Assembly (NCBI RefSeq): GCF_000156395.1 | Contig: NZ_GG703819.1 | Coordinates: forward strand, 115,194-179,193 | DNA from: Providencia rustigianii DSM 4541 | Lineage (GTDB): Bacteria; Pseudomonadota; Gammaproteobacteria; Enterobacterales; Enterobacteriaceae | Length of the DNA: 64,000 nt | Reading direction: 5' to 3' | In this document: positions 1 through 8,833 of the stretch, piece after piece | Position numbering within the stretch: position 1 is the stretch's first letter | Layout: each line of letters begins with the position of its first letter | Position numbers and translations under genes: made by a program | Notes under the pieces: generated by a model | What the model saw: only the letters and a program-made list of their open reading frames with translations | What the model was told of the DNA's origin: nothing | The model's database searches: none

Positions 1-426
1 GCTTGATTGCTCTTTTTTGACAACCTTGCGTGGCGGTAAGTCACCATATTCCGGATCGACCGTTCGCCACTCAGTGAAACGTAATGACAACTTAATCGCG
101 TCTGACATTTCAGGAATTTCATCATGATAGAAATTCACTAACAACATAGGTTGATAGATTTTAACGCGCGTTTGAATGCCGACTAATTGGTGTTTGTCAT
201 ACGCTTGCTGCATAAGCTCAAACGCATTTTTCATCTCGCCAGAGAGAATTAAGTCCATACCAATTTCAACCGGTTGAACAACGACATGATCGCTACGCGT
301 CTCGCCTGATTCAACAGCAAACTGCGTCGCTTTATGCTCGTCACGGACATTGATTTGAATCGGGCTTGCGGTTTCAAATAACGTCGTAAAATTATCCACA
401 TTGAATATTTTAACTTCGGTGATCAT
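1..426 (-). CDS. Dit-like/baseplate tail protein, partial (C-terminus beyond window)
   Basis: An open frame starts with ATG at 426 and runs off the window edge, giving 142 visible residues. The ATG overlaps the TGA of the tape-measure gene (ATGA), which indicates translational coupling in the tail operon. The sequence resembles the N-terminal domain of Dit-like tail proteins found directly after the tape measure in DUF3383-type myoviruses; that assignment is from memory of the family and gene order. No stop codon or membrane segment is visible. It could be another baseplate-hub protein. Confidence 0.6.
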   Translation of the reverse strand, partial: MITEVKIFNVDNFTTLFETASPIQINVRDEHKATQFAVESGETRSDHVVVQPVEIGMDLILSGEMKNAFELMQQAYDKHQLVGIQTRVKIYQPMLLVNFYHDEIPEMSDAIKLSLRFTEWRTVDPEYGDLPPRKVVKKEQSS

Positions 427-2555
427 TTGCTTACCCCCGAGCTAGTCTGGTGCCCTAAATCTTGCAACTGTGATTGAAGTGCATCTTTTATACCGTTAGC
501 TATGCCCTGCGCATCCGTCGCTTGTGTTTCAACCTTTATTTCACCAATTGAAAGATTGGTTTCGTTAGTCGTGCTGGACTGATTACTGATTGCTTGGCTA
601 GTGACAGGATTCATCGGGTTAGTCGACATGCCCGTTATTTGTTGGTTAAGCCCTTTCACAAGCAAGGCGGTATCATCTTCAGATAACTTTGGCGTTTCAG
701 GTATAGTGTGCTCAATTGTTCCATCTGCAGAGACTTTACGCTCAACCGTCTGAGTCACTTCCGCATCTTCAAAGCCAAACCAGCCTTTAACCGTACTCCA
801 GCCGTTTTTAATCGCGTCCAGTCCATCATTGATCCAGCCGAGATATTGCTGTATTTGCGCCCACAGCCATTTAAAAATGCCGACGACAGCATCCGATACG
901 GTGTTAAAGACACCCTTGAAATCATTCCCCCAACTGACAATTGAGTTGATACTTACCACTAACCAGTCAATAAACTGATTTAACGCATTGTTCATCGAGT
1001 TATAGGCGTTGACGACAATATCGGCGACAAACTTCACCGCAACCATCAGATACTCAAACAGAATTTTAAACGTTTGCCAGAGTCGTAGGATGACTTCTTT
1101 TAACTCAGGGTATTCGTCAAGAATACGACCAATCATCGAATCGTTGCCGTCGATGAAATTCATAATGTCGTCATAGACAAACGCAAATGCGGCAGCAAGT
1201 AAGGCAATAACAGCAACAATTGCCAATATGGGCCACGTTGCCGCAAGCGTAGCAGTTGCCGCTGCTATCATTGAAGGAACATAGAAAATCGCGACTGCAG
1301 AGCCTATCGCAATGAAGAAACCAACCATTAATTGTTTGTTATCTTTGCAGAAACCAACAAACTTATTAATCCATTCCAATCCTTTGGTTAAAACAGGGAT
1401 CACCATTTCAAGAAAGCTGTTTTTCAGCAAGCCGGAAGACTGCTTAAAACCCTGCATGGCGTTATTGAACTTGATAGATTGCTCAATACTTTCTTTATTG
1501 ATGCCCGAGTATTCTTTTTGAATACCCATCATCCGTTCAAGCTCTTTACGCCCCTTCATCATGAGTTCGACAGTTTTATCATCGGTCACACCCAGCGCAG
1601 ATAAAGTCGCCTTGGCTTTATCGAACTTCATTCCCTGCACTTTATCAGCCGTTTTCAGGACTTTTTCCATCGAGTTTTTCGCAAACCCAAAGGATTTTGC
1701 CATAGCGGATAAATCGGCTTGAGCCGCATCTCGCGTCCCACCAAGCTCTGCCATTGAGCCTGCAAATGCGTCCACATCGGCTGTGGCTACATTAATTTTT
1801 TTACCTAGCTTATCAAGTGATTCAATCTCAGCGGAGCGCGTGACAGATTCGCTCACCATCGCAGTCGCACCCATCAACAAGCCCACAGCACCTAATGCCT
1901 TTTTCGCAAAAGAGACGATCGTGTTGCCTGTTTTTTGGTATTTAGCGTTGGTGTTATCTAAGTTTTTTTGAACTTCACCTTGTGCTTTAACTTCGCTATT
2001 TGCCGCCTCAATTCCCTTGACTCGCATTTCGTCAACAATACGGATCAGCTCTTGATAATTGCCTTGTAAGGCTTGAATTATCGCGTTAGCTAAACGTTTA
2101 GTGGCTACACTTTGACTTTCTGTGTGTTCAAGTTCAGTCATGCCCGTAGATAATTGAGCAATATCACCGTGTAATAATTGGTAATGCTCATCCAGCTCAC
2201 CCAATGTCGACTGAGTTTCACTCCAACCGGCATCTGTAGCCTCACGCTGCTCATCCAAAGCCACTAAAGCAGTACTCACAGAATCCAATTGTGACTTAAC
2301 CGCGTCAGTCTGTGCGTTGACCTCTTCGGCATTAGTCGAAAAATCAATGGAGTGTTCACCCGATAGCCCTTGGAGCGATTGCCATAACTCGTTCATCACA
2401 CTGCCGAACGTGAGTGAGCTCTGCTCTGCCGCTTCTTGGGTTTTCTTCATGCCCTCGATAATGTCGTCCGTAGAACGCTGGACTTTGTCAAAGGCTTTAT
2501 CGGCTTGCCGGGTGTCAAATTCAAAGACCTGAACAAACGTATCCATTAACGACAT
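423..2555 (-). CDS. Tail tape measure protein
   Basis: This 710-residue protein follows the tail-chaperone gene, the standard place for a tape measure, which sets tail length and leaves the tail during DNA ejection. Residues about 1-210 are charged and predicted coiled coil. A short hydrophobic stretch lies near 220-234, and a long apolar stretch at about 408-461 resembles the membrane-active segments of these proteins. The C-terminal part is Trp-rich and ends in a Gln/Ser-rich tail. Its ATG overlaps the stop of the -1 frame of the chaperone (TAATG). The neighbourhood and composition make the call firm, although tape measures share little sequence. Confidence 0.88.
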   Translation of the reverse strand: MSLMDTFVQVFEFDTRQADKAFDKVQRSTDDIIEGMKKTQEAAEQSSLTFGSVMNELWQSLQGLSGEHSIDFSTNAEEVNAQTDAVKSQLDSVSTALVALDEQREATDAGWSETQSTLGELDEHYQLLHGDIAQLSTGMTELEHTESQSVATKRLANAIIQALQGNYQELIRIVDEMRVKGIEAANSEVKAQGEVQKNLDNTNAKYQKTGNTIVSFAKKALGAVGLLMGATAMVSESVTRSAEIESLDKLGKKINVATADVDAFAGSMAELGGTRDAAQADLSAMAKSFGFAKNSMEKVLKTADKVQGMKFDKAKATLSALGVTDDKTVELMMKGRKELERMMGIQKEYSGINKESIEQSIKFNNAMQGFKQSSGLLKNSFLEMVIPVLTKGLEWINKFVGFCKDNKQLMVGFFIAIGSAVAIFYVPSMIAAATATLAATWPILAIVAVIALLAAAFAFVYDDIMNFIDGNDSMIGRILDEYPELKEVILRLWQTFKILFEYLMVAVKFVADIVVNAYNSMNNALNQFIDWLVVSINSIVSWGNDFKGVFNTVSDAVVGIFKWLWAQIQQYLGWINDGLDAIKNGWSTVKGWFGFEDAEVTQTVERKVSADGTIEHTIPETPKLSEDDTALLVKGLNQQITGMSTNPMNPVTSQAISNQSSTTNETNLSIGEIKVETQATDAQGIANGIKDALQSQLQDLGHQTSSGVSK

Positions 2556-3096
2556 TATCTATCCTTTGAAGCGGCTAAGGCTTCGTTGTAGCGATTAATG
2601 ATAGCGATTTCCCACAAGTCCATCGCTTCTTCTAAATCTATTGAGGTTTTGAGCTCTGAGAGGGTGGCGAGGTCTTCGCTGAGGATGACTGCAAAGAACC
2701 CATCAGCGTTTTTATAATCGACGGGAGTGAACCGCTTACCTTGCTGAGCAGGTAATGGAGGAAGCCTGAGTTCCCGTCGCCCCCGAAAAAACTGGTGTTA
2801 TATTTCAGCATTTCCAGTTCTAAGCGGATCAACGATTCACCATCCGGCACGTGGTTATCAATCAAGGTTTGCGTTTTGAGTGGAATTTCATCCCCATCAA
2901 CCACAACACAGACATACGCCATCATTTTCAGCATGGCTTCTTTACTGACATCGTAATCACCTATTTTCGGTGCGTTAGACAGTGGATATTTAGCCAAAAT
3001 TTCACGCCCAACCGTTGCTGGCAGTCGGCTGATCACAAATAGCTTTTCGTCACCATCAACGTCTTTGATAGCGACTTCTTTGGGTTTAATTAACAT
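2555..3096 (-). CDS. Tail assembly chaperone, -1 frameshift fusion (GT-like)
   Basis: The heptamer T TTT TTC at 2791-2785 lies in the correct phase (codons AGT TTT TTC) for -1 slippage. Shifting there joins 104 residues of the short form to 76 residues read in the -1 frame, giving 180 residues. The extension looks like real coding sequence with acidic and aromatic residues (for example VDYKNADGFFAVIL). It stops in TAATG exactly at the tape-measure start. A G/GT fusion made by programmed frameshift is established for lambda and many long-tailed phages; use of this site here is inferred. Confidence 0.75.
2638..3096 (-). CDS. Tail assembly chaperone, short form (G-like)
   Basis: This 152-residue protein is encoded between tail tube and tape measure, the position of the lambda G/T chaperone pair. 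Such proteins coat the tape measure during tail assembly. The zero-frame product ends in a Ser/Pro/Gln-rich low-complexity tail that overlaps a well-formed reading frame in -1 (next entry). A minus-strand terminator lies just upstream, so the gene may depend on read-through or a weak internal promoter. Start ATG at 3096. The function is inferred from position and the frameshift architecture. Confidence 0.75.
   Translation of the reverse strand: MLIKPKEVAIKDVDGDEKLFVISRLPATVGREILAKYPLSNAPKIGDYDVSKEAMLKMMAYVCVVVDGDEIPLKTQTLIDNHVPDGESLIRLELEMLKYNTSFFGGDGNSGFLHYLLSKVSGSLPSIIKTLMGSLQSSSAKTSPPSQSSKPQ
2785..2791 (-). promoter_or_regulatory. Programmed -1 ribosomal frameshift site (T TTT TTC)
   Basis: On the minus strand the run TTTTTTC is phased as X XXY YYZ, the canonical slippery heptamer. 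It is followed by a G-rich stretch (GGGGGCGACGGG). The downstream -1 frame stays open for 77 codons to the tape-measure start. Confidence 0.7.
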
Positions 3097-3109
3097 GATG
3101 TGAACCTAT

Positions 3110-3131
3110 AAAAAAGGCGGGTAGCCCCGCC
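3110..3131 (-). terminator. Intrinsic terminator after tail tube gene
   Basis: Reading the minus strand, GGCGGG and CCCGCC form a six-pair GC stem with a four-base loop, followed directly by a run of six T. It lies between the tail tube gene and the tail chaperone and probably lowers expression of the downstream tail genes relative to the tube. Confidence 0.75.
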
Positions 3132-3146
3132 ATAGTTGGAAGTGAA

Positions 3147-3599
3147 TTAACGGACTCGCGTGCTGTCGAAGTCTTGGAAAACAAAGGTGTATTGCTTCGC
3201 TTTCAACTTACCTGCGGATGCCGCTGAATTACCGCGACTACCATTGGTCATTTTTCCGTTACGCGCTGTGACTGTAGAACCATCTCCGTACGATGCTACC
3301 ATGGTGATCATATCACCGGCATGACGACGCCCTTTTTTCGCTGTATTTGCCTCGAGCAAAATCGACAGGTTTTGGTCTTCTTCGCTACCGGCTAAAACGT
3401 TAATTGTCACCGTCTGCGGCGTCGGTGTTGACCAGCTCACCAAATTACCGTTAATGTCCATGCCAGTCTGCGCAATATCTACTGCAGGTAAATCCAGTGG
3501 ATCGGCATCATCAGCAAATGTGGTGATTAAGATACCGGCTGGAAAAGTTTTAGAGGCTTGAATCGTTAAACTCAAGCCTGTTGCTGAAATGTCGCTCAT
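3147..3599 (-). CDS. Tail tube protein, DUF3277-like
   Basis: This 150-residue protein lies immediately downstream of the sheath gene (10-base gap), the usual place for the tube protein of contractile tails. The N-terminus (SATGLSLTIQASKTFPAG) and beta-rich composition match the DUF3277 family of myophage tube proteins as I know it. The C-terminal segment ends QDFDSTRVR. An intrinsic terminator follows. Tube and sheath are expected to be highly expressed late products. The family assignment is by recognition and context. Confidence 0.78.
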   Translation of the reverse strand: MSDISATGLSLTIQASKTFPAGILITTFADDADPLDLPAVDIAQTGMDINGNLVSWSTPTPQTVTINVLAGSEEDQNLSILLEANTAKKGRRHAGDMITMVASYGDGSTVTARNGKMTNGSRGNSAASAGKLKAKQYTFVFQDFDSTRVR

Positions 3600-3609
3600 T
3601 ATCTATTCC

Positions 3610-5097
3610 TTACACTAAATTATGTGAGCCTTCGACCTTACGCACCCAGTCGCCTTTTCCGTAAATTAATACGTACTTCATGACATACTCAGGCAATCCA
3701 CTCTCGCCAGTGCTTTCAACGATTTGGGCATTGTACCAATAGCCCTTGTCCTGCACGTCATGCCAAGCGAGGTCATCACCGGAAGCATCGGCAATCGCCA
3801 GTTTTTGAACTTCAGTAATTGTCTTACCGGCTAAAATCGTGCCGTTACCCAATGCTTTGGTCACTGCGCCAGCAATCACCATGAGCGCACGGGCTTCCCC
3901 GTCTTTATTCGCTGGAACACCACGCGTGGAAAGCAATACACTGAACCACTGTTGTGCGATATAGGCTTTTAACCACTGCTCGTTAGCATGGACGCTCATG
4001 TCCAATGGATTCGATGGACCACCACACAAGAACCCGCGCTGATAAAAGCGAATCTGCGAACCGGCAACCGCTGTTTCACCGTAGTAGTTCACTCGATATT
4101 TATCGTAGAGGTTGGCATCCTGGTCAGTAGTAACCTGTGCCGGGAACGTCACGCTAAATTGACGGAACATATAGTTCGTCGTTGCATTAGTGCGGTCGTA
4201 ATCTGTTGCGGCCATGATCGCCATTGGCAACGCTTGGACGTAATAGAGGTTTTCTGTTTTAAGATTAAGCCCCACAGATGCGGTATTGATTAACGCGGCG
4301 CTAAAATCTTCAACCTTGCCTTTACTCACACTTAAATGAAGTTGATACTTCACATTCTCACCGGCAACATATTGCGCCAGCGGTACCGCCTGCTCTAATG
4401 ACATTTCATCTAAGAATGTCGCGCTACCAAAGGAGTCAGAGACTTGTTCAGCCACAATGAAAGCTTCGAGTGGCGTCTGTGCCGGGTTGCCTTCGGATGT
4501 GGTACCGGATGATAATCCCATCGCATTCGACAGAACAGAGTAAGCGACACCGATAGAGGCGCGTTTCTGAACGCCACCACTTAACTCAAAGCAACTATTC
4601 AGGGAATTAAACGTCAAATAGCTGTTTGAGAACTGAGGCTCAGGCTCTGCATTCAGTTTCGCTTGGATCATCGATGCAATATCGGCATACGATTTCACCT
4701 CTGACAAATCCAATTCTTTGTAATCTTTGGTGATAGCACCGATAGTGACAGACAAGGTACCATCCGCAATCATTTTTAAATCCGCTAATGCCGCTGCCTT
4801 AGTACCGAACAACGTAGGCGCTCGTCCTACTGGCTCATAAGACGCGATTTGCAGCGCTTTAGGCTTGCTAACCGGTGCTGGACTGACATAGCTGAAATAC
4901 TGACGCGCAAAGTGCGCTTCGGGTGAATCCGCGCCTAACAGTTCATCAACTTGACCACTGGCGAACTCTAAAACTTTACCAGCGGGAATTTTAGGGTTGG
5001 TTGAAAATAAGCGACCGATTAGTTTACGCATCGGAACAGCAGACGCGCCAATAACCGCCGATGCGATATCAACGTATCGATTTTGTTTAATTGGCAT
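3610..5097 (-). CDS. Contractile tail sheath protein, DUF3383-like
   Basis: This 495-residue protein has the features of the DUF3383 sheath family: an N-terminal MPIKQNRYVDIAS segment, a central region rich in Ser/Thr and a C-terminal domain ending in KVEGSHNLV. It precedes the tube gene, matching the sheath-tube order of myophages. The sheath contracts around the tube to drive DNA injection. The gap to the upstream neck gene is only 9 bases, so both are probably co-transcribed in the late operon. Confidence 0.85.
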   Translation of the reverse strand: MPIKQNRYVDIASAVIGASAVPMRKLIGRLFSTNPKIPAGKVLEFASGQVDELLGADSPEAHFARQYFSYVSPAPVSKPKALQIASYEPVGRAPTLFGTKAAALADLKMIADGTLSVTIGAITKDYKELDLSEVKSYADIASMIQAKLNAEPEPQFSNSYLTFNSLNSCFELSGGVQKRASIGVAYSVLSNAMGLSSGTTSEGNPAQTPLEAFIVAEQVSDSFGSATFLDEMSLEQAVPLAQYVAGENVKYQLHLSVSKGKVEDFSAALINTASVGLNLKTENLYYVQALPMAIMAATDYDRTNATTNYMFRQFSVTFPAQVTTDQDANLYDKYRVNYYGETAVAGSQIRFYQRGFLCGGPSNPLDMSVHANEQWLKAYIAQQWFSVLLSTRGVPANKDGEARALMVIAGAVTKALGNGTILAGKTITEVQKLAIADASGDDLAWHDVQDKGYWYNAQIVESTGESGLPEYVMKYVLIYGKGDWVRKVEGSHNLV

Positions 5098-5106
5098 AGT
5101 AAAACC

Positions 5107-5628
5107 TTATATGCGGTGAATGTCAGGATAGAGCGCACTAACAGCCGCTGTATCGGGAAGTAATGTCCGGGTGAATGAAACCGTGAGGTCGAACGAGGGA
5201 TTTTGTTCGTAGTTACCATGATCATTAAGAAAATAAGGCCTACGAATGGTGCTTGCGCGTTGAATACCAACACCTTGCTTTCTTAATGCTTCAACAAAGG
5301 GCAAAGAGTTGGTAATCATTCTGACAATAGCGGTAATGTCTCCCGCTGTATAATGCTCAGAATCAGTGATTAGAGCTTGAAACTGGTATGTTTTCTCAGA
5401 TAACTGGCTTTCTTGGTGATTCGCCTTTTCACCTTGAACGTTGTATTTTCTCCCCTGCCACCCGTGACCATGCTCATCAATGGGGAAAAACATCACCATA
5501 TTTTCTTCGCGACCTTGCTTAGTTGATTGGAACCCTGCTTTGATGGGGATATCAATTCCTGCCTCTTTGAGTTGAAAAAGAAGCTGCTTACGAAGAGCAA
5601 TATCAACATTGTTATCCGTCATAAGCAC
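5107..5628 (-). CDS. Phage neck/tail terminator protein (LIC_12616-like)
   Basis: This 173-residue protein sits between the connector genes and the sheath, where the tail terminator or gateway protein is expected. Composition and the internal motif VSFTRTLLP resemble the LIC_12616 neck-terminator family. It overlaps the upstream connector gene by 17 bases. The role, capping the tail so that it can join the head, is inferred from order and similarity recalled from myophages of this type. No catalytic motifs are present. Confidence 0.6.
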   Translation of the reverse strand: MLMTDNNVDIALRKQLLFQLKEAGIDIPIKAGFQSTKQGREENMVMFFPIDEHGHGWQGRKYNVQGEKANHQESQLSEKTYQFQALITDSEHYTAGDITAIVRMITNSLPFVEALRKQGVGIQRASTIRRPYFLNDHGNYEQNPSFDLTVSFTRTLLPDTAAVSALYPDIHRI

Positions 5629-5980
5629 CTACCTCGATACAAATCACTGATTTCCAGCCGTCCTGCTCATACCAATCCGCATCGCCCATCACATCGTATT
5701 TCTTGCCATTGAAAACAAGGAAATCGGGAGACGTGCCGCGCTGAATGCTTTTGATATCGTGAGAGGTATAGAAACGACGATAAACCGAGCTTGAATCAAA
5801 CCCCATACTTTGGGCGTCTTGTGTATCTACCGCTTGCCAGCTCCCGCGAATTTCAACCGGTTCATAGTATTGGTTTTGGTCATGCCCTAATTCATCAGGT
5901 TCACGGCTTTTGAAACGAAACCACATAGCTTTTTGCTGTGGGATATAACGCGACGCTATACGATGTAAATTACCAAACAT
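5612..5980 (-). CDS. Head-closure/neck connector protein
   Basis: This 122-residue protein is encoded in the connector cluster and shares a one-base stop/start overlap (TAATG) at 5980 with the preceding gene. It is rich in aromatic residues with a compact beta pattern (VFNGKKYDVMGDADWYEQDGWKSV), typical of small head-closure proteins. I cannot name a precise family. The position between an HK97 gp10-like gene and the tail terminator supports a head-tail joining role. Confidence 0.5.
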   Translation of the reverse strand: MFGNLHRIASRYIPQQKAMWFRFKSREPDELGHDQNQYYEPVEIRGSWQAVDTQDAQSMGFDSSSVYRRFYTSHDIKSIQRGTSPDFLVFNGKKYDVMGDADWYEQDGWKSVICIEVGAYDG

Positions 5981-6438
5981 TATCTATCCTCCACGGCAAA
6001 AGTAACCGCATTTAACATCTGACCTGTATCGACCAATGGCTTATTTGTCGACTTGCCTTTGCTATGCCGCCGCGCCCTAGCCTTTACGGTTGCATCATCT
6101 AACGCAGGGGTGGTAACAGCTTTAATCGCCAGTTTCACATCACTAGCCGCTTTTGCACCCACTTGAGTGAGCCCATCAGTGACTGTGATATTTCCCTTTG
6201 CAGCTGCTTTAGCGGCACGAAAGATTAACGAACCATACTCTGATTTTTTATCACTCATCGTAGGGCGAAAAAACGAGCGAGGAGGAATACCGCCTTCGGG
6301 ATAACCTAATTCCTGAATAGCAGCAACATACGCAATGGGCGTACCGTCAGGGTATTTGGAATGATCAAAGAAGCCGACTTTAAGCTGTATCTTGGCTAAC
6401 TCATCGTAAACCGCTTTTAACTGGGCTAATTTCGTCAT
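5980..6438 (-). CDS. HK97 gp10-like head-tail joining protein
   Basis: The protein contains the motif IPPRSFFRPTM typical of HK97 gp10-like tail-completion proteins, and an Arg/Lys-rich C-terminus (KARARRHSKGKS). The likely start is the ATG at 6438 (MTKLAQLKAVYDEL), giving 152 residues. An upstream ATG at 6510 would overlap the previous gene by 110 bases and adds residues unlike the family. It is co-translated with its neighbours through short overlaps. It probably helps join tail to capsid. Confidence 0.6.
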   Translation of the reverse strand: MTKLAQLKAVYDELAKIQLKVGFFDHSKYPDGTPIAYVAAIQELGYPEGGIPPRSFFRPTMSDKKSEYGSLIFRAAKAAAKGNITVTDGLTQVGAKAASDVKLAIKAVTTPALDDATVKARARRHSKGKSTNKPLVDTGQMLNAVTFAVEDR

Positions 6439-6871
6439 TAACGTAATCGCCCCCGCGCGTAAATCGCCCACCCACACCGCGAAATGCCGAGCGTTCACCT
6501 GCACCACCAATATATTGCGGTACGCTACAGCGCTTAATGAGTGCTAAGAACTGTTGGCCATATGTGGTCATTTTGAACCAGTGTGACCAATCAGAACCCG
6601 CAGGCGGTGCAGAGAATGACACGCTGATTTTGTCCATGGTGACGCTGGTAACAACACCCGTGGGCGCGGCGCCCTCTGCAATTTGCTGATTTAAGTCCAA
6701 CATGTGGGCGACAACCAGCATCCACAATTCATTGGTACAAACACCACGACAAGGGGAAAAATAATTCAACGCGGATTGGGCAATAATATAAATATCATCA
6801 TCAGGCACCGCACTGAACTGTGGACGGAGCACACGAAATGATTGAAGGGGAAATGTGCTCGCCTCCATCAT
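6401..6871 (-). CDS. Phage head-tail connector, DUF4054-like
   Basis: This 156-residue protein has the features of small adaptor proteins of the DUF4054 type: an N-terminal acidic helical segment (VPDDDIYIIAQSALNYF) and a helix with WMLVVAHMLDLNQQ. The C-terminus has a Gly-rich segment (QYIGGAGERSAFRG). It shares its start with the stop of the upstream gene at 6871 and overlaps the next gene by 38 bases. The predicted role is the first connector ring beneath the portal. Family identity is moderately certain. Confidence 0.5.
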   Translation of the reverse strand: MMEASTFPLQSFRVLRPQFSAVPDDDIYIIAQSALNYFSPCRGVCTNELWMLVVAHMLDLNQQIAEGAAPTGVVTSVTMDKISVSFSAPPAGSDWSHWFKMTTYGQQFLALIKRCSVPQYIGGAGERSAFRGVGGRFTRGGDYVNDEISPVKSGLR

Positions 6872-7212
6872 TATTTACCCTTTTTGTTGGTTTTCGGGAC
6901 TTCCTGCTTAGCCGCTTCCAGTGATTCAGGTGTTTCAGGTGCTGAGTTGTCACTGGCTTCCATATTTGTGGCCACTTTATCTGGATCTTCTTTGCGATTT
7001 TCCACACTGATAAACCCGTTTTCTTTATGCAACTGAAATACATGGTTATCTTTGAGTTGTGAGTATTGTTCATCACTGATTTCTGTCACACGCCCGCGCG
7101 GGGTATACATGTGCTTAGTCATGATGTTGGCTTGACCTGCAATAAACACCTTGCCGTCTTTAACGGAGTAATTTTGGTCGTTTGATAATGTGCAATAAAC
7201 GTAGAGAGACAT
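6871..7212 (-). CDS. Phage hypothetical protein in capsid-connector cluster
   Basis: The start chosen is ATG at 7212 (MSLYVYC), preceded by GGAG at a good distance. A possible ATG at 7239 lies inside the hairpin of an intrinsic terminator and is unlikely. The protein has 113 residues: a small folded N-terminal part (about 1-70) and a charged, low-complexity C-terminus rich in Pro, Glu and Lys ending NKKGK. I do not recognise the family. Its position right after the capsid gene suggests a minor head component or connector accessory. Confidence 0.55.
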   Translation of the reverse strand: MSLYVYCTLSNDQNYSVKDGKVFIAGQANIMTKHMYTPRGRVTEISDEQYSQLKDNHVFQLHKENGFISVENRKEDPDKVATNMEASDNSAPETPESLEAAKQEVPKTNKKGK

Positions 7213-7225
7213 GGCTTTCTCCAAT

Positions 7226-7247
7226 AAAAAAGCCCTCAAATGAGGGC
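7226..7247 (-). terminator. Intrinsic terminator after major capsid gene
   Basis: On the minus strand GCCCTCA and TGAGGGC form a seven-pair stem with a two-base loop followed by six T. It lies 20 bases after the capsid stop codon and should raise the ratio of capsid mRNA to downstream connector and tail mRNA. Confidence 0.8.
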
Positions 7248-7268
7248 GTAAAAAAGGAAGTGGTTAAG

Positions 7269-8336
7269 TTAGATGCCCGTTAGACGGGTGATCGCCCAAG
7301 GACGCGTGACAAAGACACCGGCTGTTGCGTTAGTCGCATCCTCTAAATAACCTTTAATCTGAGCTTGTGAACCCAGTAATTGGTACTTAACCGGCACGAC
7401 TTGCAAGATTGTCGCGCTGGTTGCGGTTGAGCCATCATCTACAGTGTCAGCGAACATATACGCCACATCAGCCCCACCATTCGCGCCGACAAACTCAGGC
7501 GAAAACACAAAGCGCATGTTTGGATAGTTCTCTTTCACCCACTGATACACGGTCTCACCACGTGCTACAGGGTTAGCAACGTTTAGCGCGGAACGGTAGC
7601 CTAACGGCAACGTCAAGGTGATATTGATGTCATCTTTAATAATACCGCCCGAGGTGATCTCAATGCGTGAGAACATATCCGTAATATCTTTCGTGATATC
7701 CGCAAACGTACCGCCTTTCCACTTTTTCGATGCAGTTTCATAAGCCGGTAAATTAGGCTCATTTAACAGACCGAAAACACGGGTTTCAGGGGCATTAAAA
7801 CCGTAATAACCAATGCGCTCACGCCCTTGCTCTAATGACTCAGCCGCCGCATTACGTTTCTCTGCTGCTGATTCAAACCCTGCTGCAGACTGGCGCGCTT
7901 CTTCTAACTTACCGACTTGGAAGCCTTGTTCAAAACGCACGATACCGCGACGCTCCTGGTCTTGAATGTAAGATGCTAACGGCACATTGGTATGATCGCC
8001 GTAGAGCTCGGCTTTACCGGTTGGTGTTGCCACGTTAAGGATAATTTCTTCATCGTGCCATTCACCGGCATTCAATACACCGGTGATTTCATCCAGTACG
8101 CGAACACGAGTTGCAGTACGAATCAGACCAGGAAGAACGTGCTGTAACATCTCGCGCTGAATTAGCCCGCCTTGCACTGCTGCGCCGCTAATTGCGGAGT
8201 CCATTGCAGATAAACCACCAAAGCCGATTTGTTCGAGTTCGCGATACGTCCACTTCTGGTCAGGTTGGATATTCAGTTGACCATGCTTGCGAATATCACG
8301 ACCGGACATATAAAACTTTTGTTGACTGACTGGCAT
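7269..8336 (-). CDS. Major capsid protein, DUF2184-like
   Basis: This 355-residue protein is the probable capsid subunit. It has a beta-rich shell domain (WHDEEIILNVATPTG, PLGYRSALNVANP) and a C-terminal segment ending FVTRPWAITRLTGI that matches DUF2184 capsid proteins of myophages as I recall them. It follows a short structural gene and the protease/scaffold gene, the standard order. A strong terminator follows. No unusual features were seen. Confidence 0.82.
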   Translation of the reverse strand: MPVSQQKFYMSGRDIRKHGQLNIQPDQKWTYRELEQIGFGGLSAMDSAISGAAVQGGLIQREMLQHVLPGLIRTATRVRVLDEITGVLNAGEWHDEEIILNVATPTGKAELYGDHTNVPLASYIQDQERRGIVRFEQGFQVGKLEEARQSAAGFESAAEKRNAAAESLEQGRERIGYYGFNAPETRVFGLLNEPNLPAYETASKKWKGGTFADITKDITDMFSRIEITSGGIIKDDINITLTLPLGYRSALNVANPVARGETVYQWVKENYPNMRFVFSPEFVGANGGADVAYMFADTVDDGSTATSATILQVVPVKYQLLGSQAQIKGYLEDATNATAGVFVTRPWAITRLTGI

Positions 8337-8833
8337 TATTCACCTTCCTTTACTGCCACTGGGTATGGGATTTCCGTTAAGCGAATAACGCTCAAATGGG
8401 CTGATTCGCTGGACTCAACGTGACGACTAACAAAACCAATCACGCGGTCACCAGCAGCAGGAACAAGCTTGGAGGAAAGTGAGCCGTCCGTTTCATCAAA
8501 GATAACTGGCGCATTGATCTTACCTACCCCCTCTTCGAGTTCGACATAGACTTCGCCCATTGCCAAAAATTCACCTTGCGTACCGTTACGTGCGTAACCC
8601 ACTTCAACACGATACGCTTTGGGGTTAATCATGATCCCCGCAAACGCACCCTTACCACCCACTTGGACAGATTCAACCGAATCATCTTTGTAGGTGTACG
8701 CACGACCGAAGATATTTTGCTTTTCATCCTCAGAACTGAGAATGGCAGCAACGGCACGAATCGGACCAGCATGACTGATTTCACCCACTACGCCAGACGT
8801 TAATCCATGCGCCACTGATTTAGGAATTGCCAT
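8336..8833 (-). CDS. Capsid decoration/structural protein
   Basis: This 165-residue, beta-rich protein lies between the protease/scaffold gene and the major capsid gene, sharing stop/start bases with both (8833 and 8336). Position and composition (many Val/Gly, no catalytic motif) fit a head-decoration or structural cement protein found next to DUF2184 capsid genes. I cannot assign a specific family with confidence. Confidence 0.6.
   Translation of the reverse strand: MAIPKSVAHGLTSGVVGEISHAGPIRAVAAILSSEDEKQNIFGRAYTYKDDSVESVQVGGKGAFAGIMINPKAYRVEVGYARNGTQGEFLAMGEVYVELEEGVGKINAPVIFDETDGSLSSKLVPAAGDRVIGFVSRHVESSESAHLSVIRLTEIPYPVAVKEGE

Noticed and set aside
7213-7239. Upstream ATG (MRAFLLEKA) for the gene after the capsid gene.
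   Set aside because: It lies inside the terminator hairpin; ATG 7,212 has a good GGAG site.
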